A stretch of DNA of 33,472 nucleotides, from NCBI GenBank assembly GCA_038251325.1, contig JBBSBL010000025.1, positions 1 to 33,472 on the forward strand, given 5' to 3'. The notes under the pieces are model-generated. The model saw only the letters and a program-made list of their open reading frames with translations, did no database searches and was not told the origin of the DNA. The position numbers and the translations under genes were made by a program. Each line of letters opens with the position of its first letter. The first letter of the stretch is position 1. The stretch comes from JBBSBL01 sp038251325. GTDB taxonomy: Bacteria > Actinomycetota > Thermoleophilia > Solirubrobacterales > Solirubrobacteraceae. Of the stretch, positions 24,064 to 31,702 are shown one piece after another.

Positions 24064-26485
24064 GCGGCTCGGCTCCCACCTCGGCGCTGAGCGCGGCGAG
24101 GATCGCCGCGCGGCGCTCGGCGGCCTCGGCGTCGGTCAGCGTGCGATCGGCGGCGCGGAAGGCGAGCCGCAGCGCCAGCGACACGCGCCCTTCCCCCGCC
24201 TGCGGGCCCCGGTAGACGTCGAAGACCTCGGCGCGCTCGAGCTCCGGGCCGCCGGTCGCCCGGGCGATCGCGAGCACCCGTTCGGCCGCGACGTCCTCGG
24301 CCACCACGACCGCGAGGTCCTGCCGGATCTCGGGGAAGCTCGTCACGTCGGCGTAGGTCGCCGGCTCCGGCGCGCCGGCGAGCGCCGCGTCGAGGTCGAG
24401 CTCGAAGGCGGCGGCCGCCTCGAGGTCCCAGGCGGCGGCGACCTCGGGATGGATCTCGCCCACCCACCCGATCGCCTCGCCGCCCCCGCGCACGATCCGA
24501 CCCGCCCGCCCCGGATGCAGGAACGGCTGCTGGGCCGCCTCGACCGCCCACGGCACCCGCAGGGTGTCGAGCACGCCGCCGAGCAGGCCTTTGGCCGCGA
24601 ACACGTCGGCGGGCGGCGGCTCGGGCTCGCGCCACGTCGGCGGCCGCGCCGGCCCGGCGAGCAGCGCGGCCAGGTGCTGCGGCTCGCGCGGCAGCCCGTC
24701 GCCGTCGGGGACCCGGAGGTAGACCGCCCCCGCCTCGAAGAGCGACACGGCCTCGGCGCCGCGGGCGCGGTTGTGCCGGGCGGCGCCGAGCAGCGAGCCG
24801 AGCAGCGTCGTGCGCATCACCGCCTGCTCCTCGGACATCGGGTTCTCGATCACGATCGGGTCGCGTCGCGGATCGCCGCCCTGCAGGCGCAGCCGGGCCG
24901 CCTCGTCGGGCGCCACGAAGCTCCAGCCGGCCACCTCGAAGCATCCGCGCGCCGCAAGCGCGTCGCTCGCCGCGCGCCGCCGGCGCTGGGCCACGCTGAG
25001 CCGCCCGCCGCCCGAGCGCCGGGTGGGCAGCGTGGCCGGCAGGCGGTCGAGGCCGTGGATGCGCGCGACCTCCTCGATGAGGTCGACCTCGCGGCGCACG
25101 TCGTTGCGGCGGTGGGGCGGCACGGTCACGTCCAGTCCGTCGTCCGCCTCCGCGATCCCGAAGCCGAGCGACGTCAGGATCTCGCCGCCGCGCTCGCGCG
25201 GGACCGGCGCGCCGAGCAGCCCGGCCACGCGCGCGTCGCGCAGGCGCACCACCGCGGGCGCCGGCCCGGGGCCGCCGACGTCGATCGTCCCCGGCACGAT
25301 CCGGGCGCCGCAGAGCTCGGCCATGAGCTCCGTGGCGACGACGAGCGCCTCCATCGCCTGCTCGGGGGCCAGTCCCTTCTCGAACCGCGCCGAGGCCTCG
25401 CTGCGGAGCCCCAGGCGCGTCGAGGTGCGGTGGATGTTCGGGCCGTCCCAGCTCGCGACCTCCATCAGCACCCGGTTCGTCCCCTCCCCCACCTCCGAGC
25501 GCGCGCCGCCCATCACCCCGGCGATCGAGGTCGGTCCCTCGGCGTCGTCGATCACCAGCATCTCGCCGTCCAGGCGACGGCGCTGGCCGTCGAGCGTCTC
25601 GACCTCCTCGCGCTCGGCGGCGCGCCGCACGACGAGGCGCCCGCCGGCCACCCGGTCGAGGTCGAAGGCGTGGAGCGGCTGGCCGGTGAGCAGCATGGCG
25701 TAGTTCGTGATGTCCACGACGTTGGAGATCGGGCGCTGCCCGGCCGCCGTCAGCCGCTGCTTGAGCCACGGCGGCGAAGGCCCGATCTCCACCGCCTCGA
25801 AGGCGCGGGCGGTGAAGCGCGGGCAGAGCTCGGGCGCCTCGACGCGGACCTCGACGCCGGCCACGGGCCCCGCCGACCCGCGGTCCTCCGCCCACGGCGG
25901 CGGCCCGAGCGGGGCGCCCGTGGCCGCGTGGACCTCGCGGGCGAGCCCATAGACGCCGAGGCAGTCGGGCCGGTTCGGCGTGACCTCGATGTCGAGCACC
26001 GTGTCGGCGATTGGGAGGACGTCGAGCAACGGCGCGCCGGGGTGCCGCGCGTCGTCGCCATCACCGCCGTGCAACACGAGGATGCCGTCGTGACCGGTCC
26101 CGATCGCCAGCTCGTCCTCGGCCAGGATCATCCCCTCGCTGCGCACGCCGCGCAGCTTCGCCGCGCGGAGCTTCGTCCCGTCCGGCATCACCGCGCCGGG
26201 CCGCGCGACGGCGACCGTCTGCCCCGCGGCGACGTTCGGCGCCCCGCAGACGATCGTCGCCTCCTCCCCGCCGCCGACGTCGACCCGGCAGACCGTGAGG
26301 CGGTCGGCGTCGGGATGGGCCTCGGCCGCCGTGACGAGGCCGACGACGAAGTGCTCGAGCGCGTCGACGCCGTGGCGCTCGATGCGCTCGACCTTCGTCC
26401 CGGTGAGGTCGAGGCGCTCGGCCAGCGCCGCCGGGTCGAGGTCCGGCGCGCAGTGCTCGTGGAGCCAGGCGAGGGGCAGACGCAT
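24056..26485 (-). CDS. pheT: Phenylalanine-tRNA ligase beta subunit
   Basis: An 809-aa beta subunit of the heterotetrameric class II synthetase. In order: a tRNA-binding OB fold (about residues 40-150, with VCGAPNVAAGQTVAVARPGA), the B3/B4 editing domain with ISNVVDITNYAMLLTGQPLH near 235-255, the B5 domain, a catalytic-like core (NPMSEEQAVMRTTLLGSLL) and the C-terminal ferredoxin-fold anticodon-binding domain (DVTSFPEIRQDLAVVV). Length and domain order are normal. It starts 6 bases after the pheS stop. Confidence 0.95.
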   Translation of the reverse strand: MRLPLAWLHEHCAPDLDPAALAERLDLTGTKVERIERHGVDALEHFVVGLVTAAEAHPDADRLTVCRVDVGGGEEATIVCGAPNVAAGQTVAVARPGAVMPDGTKLRAAKLRGVRSEGMILAEDELAIGTGHDGILVLHGGDGDDARHPGAPLLDVLPIADTVLDIEVTPNRPDCLGVYGLAREVHAATGAPLGPPPWAEDRGSAGPVAGVEVRVEAPELCPRFTARAFEAVEIGPSPPWLKQRLTAAGQRPISNVVDITNYAMLLTGQPLHAFDLDRVAGGRLVVRRAAEREEVETLDGQRRRLDGEMLVIDDAEGPTSIAGVMGGARSEVGEGTNRVLMEVASWDGPNIHRTSTRLGLRSEASARFEKGLAPEQAMEALVVATELMAELCGARIVPGTIDVGGPGPAPAVVRLRDARVAGLLGAPVPRERGGEILTSLGFGIAEADDGLDVTVPPHRRNDVRREVDLIEEVARIHGLDRLPATLPTRRSGGGRLSVAQRRRRAASDALAARGCFEVAGWSFVAPDEAARLRLQGGDPRRDPIVIENPMSEEQAVMRTTLLGSLLGAARHNRARGAEAVSLFEAGAVYLRVPDGDGLPREPQHLAALLAGPARPPTWREPEPPPADVFAAKGLLGGVLDTLRVPWAVEAAQQPFLHPGRAGRIVRGGGEAIGWVGEIHPEVAAAWDLEAAAAFELDLDAALAGAPEPATYADVTSFPEIRQDLAVVVAEDVAAERVLAIARATGGPELERAEVFDVYRGPQAGEGRVSLALRLAFRAADRTLTDAEAAERRAAILAALSAEVGAEPRA

Positions 26486-26491
26486 GAGCCG

Positions 26492-27547
26492 TCAGACCTC
26501 CCCGAACTGGCGCAGGAAGCGCAAGTCGTTCTCGTAGAAGAGGCGCAGATCGGGCACGCGGTGGCGCAGGAAGGCGATCCGCTCGATCCCCATCCCGAAG
26601 GCGAAGCCCTGCACGCGCTCGGGGTCGTAGCCGTGCTCGGACACCCAACCCAGCACGTTCGGGTCGACCATGCCGGCGCCGAGGATCTCGATCCACGCCG
26701 AGCCCTTGCACAGCGGGCAGCGCGACCCGTCGGCCAGCCGGCCGCCATCGCAGTTGAAGCACGAGACGTCGACCTCGACGCTCGGCTCGGTGAAGGGGAA
26801 GAAGTGCGGGCGCAGCCGGACCTCCCGCTCGGGCCCGAAGATCGCCCGGGCGAAGGAGAGCAGCACGCCCCGCAGGTCGGCGAGCGTGATGTCCTCGTCC
26901 ACCGCGATGCCCTCGACCTGATGGAACTGGGGGGTGTGGGTGGCGTCGGAGTCGCGCCGGTAGGTGCGCCCCGGGGCGATGACGTAGAGCGGCGGCGGGG
27001 CGCCCATCATCGCCCGGACCTGGACCGGCGAGGTGTGGGTGCGCAGGAGCACGTCGTCGGTGACGTAGAAGGTGTCCGTGCGGGCTCGGGCGGGATGCGT
27101 GGGCTCGTGGTTGAGCGCGTCGAAGTTGTAGGTGACCCACTCGACCTCGGGCCCCTCGGCGACGTCGAAGCCCAGCCCGAGGAAGACGTCCTCGATGTCC
27201 CGGCGCGTCGCGGTGAGGAGGTGGAGGCGGCCGGGCGGCAGCGCCGGATCGCCGGGCAGCGTGACGTCGACGCGGTCGGAGGCCAGCCGCGCGTCCAGCT
27301 CGGCGCCCGCCAGCTCGCCCGCGCGCGCGTCGAGCAGGGCTTCCAGCGCCTGCCTGGCCGCGTTGGCGGCGCGACCCACCTCCCCCCGCTCCGCCGCCGG
27401 CAGGTCGCGGACGCCGCGCAGGAGGTTCGGCAGCTCGGCCTTGCGCCCGAGCCAGCGGATGCGCTCGGCCTCCAGCGCGTCGCTCGTCGAGGCCGCGGAG
27501 ATCGCCGCCTCGGCCTCGGCCCGCAGCTCGGCGATGCGCCCGGTCAT
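26492..27547 (-). CDS. pheS: Phenylalanine-tRNA ligase alpha subunit
   Basis: A 351-aa catalytic subunit. The N-terminal ~90 residues form the usual coiled-coil arm. The class II core shows LLRTHTSPVQVRAM, TYRRDSDATHTPQFHQVEGI and GMGIERIAFLRH. An insertion holds two CxxC pairs (CFNC, then CPLCKGSAWIEILG), a probable zinc ribbon found in many bacterial PheS proteins. The ATG at 27547 overlaps the stop of the RNA methyltransferase gene. Confidence 0.95.
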   Translation of the reverse strand: MTGRIAELRAEAEAAISAASTSDALEAERIRWLGRKAELPNLLRGVRDLPAAERGEVGRAANAARQALEALLDARAGELAGAELDARLASDRVDVTLPGDPALPPGRLHLLTATRRDIEDVFLGLGFDVAEGPEVEWVTYNFDALNHEPTHPARARTDTFYVTDDVLLRTHTSPVQVRAMMGAPPPLYVIAPGRTYRRDSDATHTPQFHQVEGIAVDEDITLADLRGVLLSFARAIFGPEREVRLRPHFFPFTEPSVEVDVSCFNCDGGRLADGSRCPLCKGSAWIEILGAGMVDPNVLGWVSEHGYDPERVQGFAFGMGIERIAFLRHRVPDLRLFYENDLRFLRQFGEV

Positions 27548-28245
27548 CGGCGCGCCATCCTAGTCAGCTCATAGAGTCCGACCGTGGCCGCCATCGCGGC
27601 GTTGAGCGACTCGGTGGCGATCGGGATGCGGGCGGCGCGGTCGCAGCCGGCGACCACGTCGGCCGGCAGCCCGGCGCGCTCGGCGCCGACGAGCAGCGTG
27701 ATCGGCTCCTCCGCCGGCCCCCGCAGCGCCTCCTGCGCCCCGGCGTCGAGCGCCACGGTCGTGCCGGGGAGCGCCGTCGGCGCGGCGCGCGCCACCGGCA
27801 CGGCGAAGATCGCCCCCATGCTCGCGCGGGCTGCCTTGGGGCCGTAGGGGTCCGCGCAGCCGGGCCCGAGCGCCACGGACGCCGCGCCGAACGCGGCGGC
27901 CGAGCGCAGCACGGCACCGACGTTGCCCGGGTCGCCGACCGCGTGGAGGTAGACGCACAGCGGGCCGGCGGGCGCCGCCGCCCAGCGCTGGCGGTAGATC
28001 CCGAGCGCCCGGGTCCCCGACCCGAGCGCCGAGGCCTCGGCCAGCAGGTCGGGCTCCACCGCCTCGCCGTCCAGGCCGCTTCCCGCCGCGCAGAAGCGCC
28101 GTACCGGCTCCCAGCCGGCGGCGTCGGCCGCCGCGAGCAGGTCCTCCCCCTCCACCACGAAGGTCCCGCTCCGCGCCCGCTCCGCCGCGCGCCGGAGCTT
28201 GCGGACGGCCTTCAGGCCGGGGTTGTCGGGAGAGGTGATGGTCAT
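27544..28245 (-). CDS. SpoU/TrmH-family RNA 2'-O-methyltransferase
   Basis: A 233-aa SPOUT-class enzyme. The N-terminal substrate-binding part is KAVRKLRRAAERARSGTFVV, then EGEDLLAAA. The knotted methyltransferase domain has motif 1 GDPGNVGAVLRSAAAFGA, motif 2 TLLVGAERAGLP and motif 3 IPIATESLNAAMAATVGLYE. Such proteins methylate ribose in 23S rRNA or tRNA and are often found just upstream of pheS; the exact target nucleotide is not predictable. The ATG at 28245 is used; a GTG at 28254 would add three residues. It lies just after the rplT terminator, so it is the probable first gene of a methyltransferase-pheST-argCJBD transcription unit, partly fed by read-through. Confidence 0.9.
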   Translation of the reverse strand: MTITSPDNPGLKAVRKLRRAAERARSGTFVVEGEDLLAAADAAGWEPVRRFCAAGSGLDGEAVEPDLLAEASALGSGTRALGIYRQRWAAAPAGPLCVYLHAVGDPGNVGAVLRSAAAFGAASVALGPGCADPYGPKAARASMGAIFAVPVARAAPTALPGTTVALDAGAQEALRGPAEEPITLLVGAERAGLPADVVAGCDRAARIPIATESLNAAMAATVGLYELTRMARR

Positions 28246-28267
28246 GTGCGTCACGGGTGCGGGAACG

Positions 28268-28301
28268 AAAAAGGCGCCGCCCTCGGTGGAGGAGCGGCGC
28301 C
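28268..28301 (-). terminator. Rho-independent terminator after rplT
   Basis: Reading the minus strand, GGCGCCGC (28301-28294) pairs perfectly with GCGGCGCC (28280-28273) across a 13-base loop and is followed by TTTTT (28272-28268). It starts about 30 bases after the rplT stop and precedes the methyltransferase start by about 23 bases, closing the infC-rpmI-rplT operon. Confidence 0.85.
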
Positions 28302-28331
28302 CGGTGCGGCGGCGGTCGGTCGGCGGAGAGC

Positions 28332-28691
28332 TCAGCCGGCCGTCGCCTCGCGGGCGCGCTCGGCGAATCGCCGGAAGGCCTCGGGGTCGCGGACGGCGAG
28401 GTCGGCCAGGATCTTGCGATCGACCTCGACCTCGGCCAGCGCCAGGCCATGCATCATCTGCGAGTACGTCGTGCCGTTCAGCCGTGCGGCGGCGTTGATG
28501 CGCGTGATCCACAGCCGGCGGAAGTCGCGCTTGCGGTTGCGGCGGTCCCGATAGCGGTACTGGTCCGCCTTCATCAGGGTTTCCTTCGCCTGCTTGTAGC
28601 TCGAGTTTGCCTTGCCGCGATAGCCCTTGGTCAGCTCGAGCGTCGCCCGGCGCTTCTTGCGCGCATGGACCGAGCGCTTGACGCGCGTCAC
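28332..28691 (-). CDS. rplT: Ribosomal protein L20
   Basis: The 119-aa 23S rRNA-binding assembly protein of the large subunit. It is full length, with the basic N-terminal tail MTRVKRSVHARKKRRATLEL and the conserved YRDRRNRKRDFRRLWITRIN. In several bacteria L20 represses its own operon by binding leader RNA; no such element can be identified with confidence here. The start overlaps the rpmI stop by four bases. Confidence 0.97.
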   Translation of the reverse strand: MTRVKRSVHARKKRRATLELTKGYRGKANSSYKQAKETLMKADQYRYRDRRNRKRDFRRLWITRINAAARLNGTTYSQMMHGLALAEVEVDRKILADLAVRDPEAFRRFAERAREATAG

Positions 28692-28888
28692 GAGCCCAGC
28701 CCCAGCAGCTTCTTCACGCGCGGGACGTCGTGCTCGGACACGACGACCGGGTTCCCCAACTGGCGCTTGCGCTTGGGCGACTTCTTCTCGAGGATGTGGC
28801 TCGAGTAGGCGTGCCGCGCGCGGACCTTGCCGGTGGCGGTGACCTTGAAGCGCTTCTTGGCGCCGGAATGCGTCTTCATCTTCGGCAT
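28688..28888 (-). CDS. rpmI: Ribosomal protein L35
   Basis: A 66-aa large-subunit protein starting MPKMKTHSGAKKRFKVTATG, with AYSSHILEKKSPKRKRQLG, a complete and typical L35. It lies 49 bases after infC and overlaps rplT (ATGA), the conserved infC-rpmI-rplT order. No strong ribosome binding site precedes it. Confidence 0.97.
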   Translation of the reverse strand: MPKMKTHSGAKKRFKVTATGKVRARHAYSSHILEKKSPKRKRQLGNPVVVSEHDVPRVKKLLGLGS

Positions 28889-28937
28889 GCGAGCGCCGAA
28901 GTAAAGCAGACGAGACGGGGTCGGCGGCCGGGTCGGC

Positions 28938-29654
28938 TCAGGCGTCGGCGGCCGGCTCGGCCGGCGCGGCGGCGGGCTCGGCGGGCGCCGGGTCGGCGGC
29001 CTCGGGAGCCGGTGTCTCCGGCTCAGGGGCCGGCGCGGCCTCGGCCTCCGGGGCGGGCGCGCCGTCCTCCGCGGCCGGCGCCACCTCCCCGTCCTCCCCC
29101 GCGAGCACGGCCTTCGAGGGGCCGAGCATCATCGTCATGTTGCGCCCGTCCTGGATCGGGCGCTGCTCGACGATCGCGAGCTCCGCGAGCTCCTCGGCGA
29201 GCCGGTCGAGCAGCATTTCGCCGCGCTCCGGGTGGGTGACCTCGCGCCCGCGGAACATGATCGTGACCTTGACCTTGTCCTTGTGGCGCAGGAAGCGGGT
29301 GACGTGCCCCTTCTTGGTCTCGTAGTCGTTCTGCGCGATCTTCGGGCGGAACTTGATCTCGCGGACGTTGATCTGCTGCTGGTGCTTGCGCGCCGCCTTC
29401 TGCTTCTGGGCCTGCTCGTACTTGTACTTCGAATAGTCGAGCACGCGGCAGACGGGCGGGCGCGCGTCGGGGGCCACCTCGACGAGGTCGAGGTCGCGCT
29501 CCTGGGCGTAGACGAGCGCCTCGTCGGTCTTGATGACCCCGACCTGCTTGCCGTCCTCGGCGATGAGCCGGACCTCGGGGACCCGGATCCGCTCGTTGGT
29601 GCGCGTGCTGTCCCGCTCGGGCGGGCGCCGATCGAACCTGCGCGGGACCGGCAC
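28938..29654 (-). CDS. infC: Translation initiation factor IF-3 with C-terminal Ala/Pro/Glu extension
   Basis: IF-3 binds the 30S subunit, keeps subunits apart and checks the start codon. The N-domain starts at about residue 19 with TRTNERIRVPEVRLI, the linker holds KYEQAQKQKAARKHQQQINV, and the C-domain shows EIKFRPKIAQNDYETKKGHV and GRNMTMMLGPSK. After residue ~178 about 60 extra residues consist almost only of Ala, Pro, Glu and Asp, a disordered tail seen in many actinobacterial IF-3 proteins. The start taken is GTG at 29654, without a clear ribosome binding site. IF-3 genes often use rare start codons, so a different start close to the NERIR segment cannot be excluded. It is the first gene of the infC-rpmI-rplT operon. 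Confidence 0.93.
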   Translation of the reverse strand: MPVPRRFDRRPPERDSTRTNERIRVPEVRLIAEDGKQVGVIKTDEALVYAQERDLDLVEVAPDARPPVCRVLDYSKYKYEQAQKQKAARKHQQQINVREIKFRPKIAQNDYETKKGHVTRFLRHKDKVKVTIMFRGREVTHPERGEMLLDRLAEELAELAIVEQRPIQDGRNMTMMLGPSKAVLAGEDGEVAPAAEDGAPAPEAEAAPAPEPETPAPEAADPAPAEPAAAPAEPAADA

Positions 29655-29705
29655 TAGATATTGCGGCGGCGCGTCAAGCGGAGAGGCGCGGCGTGCTGGC
29701 GGAAG

Positions 29706-29730
29706 CGACGTTCAACGTCGGCCGAGTATA
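29706..29730 (-). promoter_or_regulatory. Candidate infC operon promoter with palindrome at the start site
   Basis: Reading the minus strand, a TATACT hexamer (29730-29725), one base from the -10 consensus, is followed four bases later by the perfect inverted repeat CGACGTT-G-AACGTCG (29720-29706). A transcript would begin inside the palindrome, so it could be an operator or a 5' hairpin. No good -35 is visible. Position between the thrS stop and infC fits an infC promoter. Confidence 0.4.
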
Positions 29731-29743
29731 GCGGCGGGCCCGC

Positions 29744-31669
29744 TCACCCCGCCGCGGTCGCGATCTCCGCGGACAGCCGCTCCGCCACGGCGCCGACGGC
29801 GAGCGAGCCCTCGTCGCCCTCGCGGTGGCGGCGGACGGAGACCGTGCCGGCCTCCGCCTCGCGGTCGCCGACGATGAGCATGTAGGGGACCTTGCGCAGC
29901 TCGGCGTCGCGGATCTTGCGCCCGATCGACTCGTCGCGCACGTCGGCCTCGGCGCGCAGGCCTGCGGCGCGCAGCTCGCCGACCGCGGCCTCGACGGCGG
30001 GCGCGTGGCGGTCGGCGATCGACAGGACGACGGCCTGGACGGGCGCAAGCCAGAGTGGGAACTCCCCGGCGTAGTGCTCGATGAGGATGCCGATGAAGCG
30101 CTCGAAGGAGCCCATCAGGGCGCGATGGATCATCACCGGGGGGTGGTCGGCGTTGTCCGCGCCGGTGTAGTGGAGGTCGAAGCGCTCGGGCATGAAGTAG
30201 TCGAGCTGGATGGTCCCGAGCTGCCAGGAGCGGCCGATCGAGTCGGTCATGTGGAGGTCGATCTTCGGCCCGTAGAACGCCCCGTCGCCCTCGTTCACGT
30301 CGTAGTCGAGCCCGCGCGAGTCCAGCGCGCGGCGCAGCGCCGCCTCGGCGCGGTCCCACATCTCCTCGGTGCCCACGCGCTTCTCCGGGCGGGTCGAGAG
30401 CTCCAGGCGCGGCGCGAAGCCGAAGCGCTCGTAGATGTAGAAGCCGAAGTCCAGGCAGCGCAGGACCTCCTCCTCGATCTGCGCCTCGGTGCAGAAGACG
30501 TGCGCGTCGTCCTGGGTGATGTGACGGACGCGCAGGAGCCCGTGCAGCGTGCCGCTCGGCTCGTGGCGGTGGACGAGCCCCTGCTCGGCGTAGCGGATCG
30601 GCAGGTCGCGGTAGGAGCGGCGCTCGCGCGCGTAGATCTGGAGGTGGGCCGGGCAGTTCATGGGCTTGAGGCCCATGGGCTTGCCCTCGACGTCGGTGAA
30701 GTACATGTGCTCGCGGTAGACGTCCCAGTGGCCGGAGCGCTTCCACAGCTCGACGTCGTAGAGGATCGGCGTGCGCACCTCGGTGTAGCCGCGCTCGACG
30801 TTCGTCGCCCGCCAGAGCCGCGTGAGCTCGTTCCACAGGTGGGCGCCGTTCGGCAGCCAGAACGGGGAGCCGGGCGAGAGCTCGGAGAGCATGAACAGGT
30901 CGAGCTCGCGCCCGAGCCTGCGGTGGTCGCGGGCGTGCGCGGCCTCGAGGCGCTCGAGGTGCTCGGCCAGCGCCGCCTTCGAGAGGAAGGCCGTGCCGTA
31001 GACCCGGGTCAGCATCTGCCGCTCGGCGTCGCCGCGCCAGTAGGCGCCCGCGACCGACTGGAGCGCGAAGGCCGCGATCCGCTTCGTCCCCGGCCCGTGC
31101 GGGCCGCGGCAGAGGTCGGTGAACGGCCCGTTGGTGTAGAGCGAGACCGACTCGGTGCCCTCGGCGCGCACGAGGTCCTCGATCAGCTCGACCTTGTAGT
31201 CCTGCCCCTCCGCGCGAAAGCGCTCGAGCGCCGCGGCGACGGGCACGTCCTCGCGCACGAAGCGCTCGTCGGCCTTGACGTGCTGCGCCATGCGCTCGGC
31301 GATCGCCGGCAGGTCCTCCTCGGAGAGCCGGACCCCGTCGGGGAACTCGAAGTCGTAGTAGAAGCCCTGCTCGATCGCGGGGCCGATCGAGATCTTCACG
31401 CCCGGGTAGAGCTCCATGACCGCGGTGGCGAGCACGTGGGCGGCGTCGTGGCGGACGAGCTCGAGCGCCTGATCGGGGCGGCCGTTCGGCGTCAGCAAGT
31501 CGATGCTGGCGCCGTCGTGAAGCGGCCGCGCGAGGTCGCGCAGCTCGCCGTCCACGTCGATCGCAAGCGCGGCCCGCGCGAGCCCGGACCCGATCGCCGC
31601 CGCGGCATCGGCGCCCGTCGCGCCATCGGGGAGCTCCAGCTCACTGCCATCGGGAAGGGTCACGCGCAC
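29744..31669 (-). CDS. thrS: Threonine-tRNA ligase
   Basis: A 641-aa class II synthetase. In order: TGS domain (VTLPDGSELELPDGATG), the editing domain with HDAAHVLA and YTNGPFTDLCRGPH, the catalytic core with zinc-site cysteine in MNCPAHLQIY and motif 2 RHEPSGTLHGLLRVR, ITQDDAHVFC, motif 3 HRALMGSFERFIGILIEHY, and the anticodon domain. All domains are present at usual length. The start is uncertain: GTG at 31669, GTG at 31663 and TTG at 31687 are in frame, and no ribosome binding site decides. I chose 31669 because little sequence precedes the TGS domain in the family. Confidence 0.94.
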   Translation of the reverse strand: MRVTLPDGSELELPDGATGADAAAAIGSGLARAALAIDVDGELRDLARPLHDGASIDLLTPNGRPDQALELVRHDAAHVLATAVMELYPGVKISIGPAIEQGFYYDFEFPDGVRLSEEDLPAIAERMAQHVKADERFVREDVPVAAALERFRAEGQDYKVELIEDLVRAEGTESVSLYTNGPFTDLCRGPHGPGTKRIAAFALQSVAGAYWRGDAERQMLTRVYGTAFLSKAALAEHLERLEAAHARDHRRLGRELDLFMLSELSPGSPFWLPNGAHLWNELTRLWRATNVERGYTEVRTPILYDVELWKRSGHWDVYREHMYFTDVEGKPMGLKPMNCPAHLQIYARERRSYRDLPIRYAEQGLVHRHEPSGTLHGLLRVRHITQDDAHVFCTEAQIEEEVLRCLDFGFYIYERFGFAPRLELSTRPEKRVGTEEMWDRAEAALRRALDSRGLDYDVNEGDGAFYGPKIDLHMTDSIGRSWQLGTIQLDYFMPERFDLHYTGADNADHPPVMIHRALMGSFERFIGILIEHYAGEFPLWLAPVQAVVLSIADRHAPAVEAAVGELRAAGLRAEADVRDESIGRKIRDAELRKVPYMLIVGDREAEAGTVSVRRHREGDEGSLAVGAVAERLSAEIATAAG

Positions 31670-31702
31670 GGCGCCGGACGCTAGCAACGGGTGCGAGGGC
31701 GC

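Noticed and set aside
24449..27574. A 1041-codon plus-strand frame opposite pheT and pheS
   Set aside because: It is a codon shadow of two clear synthetase genes and has no domain pattern of its own. The same applies to 12680-15469 and 29825-31684.
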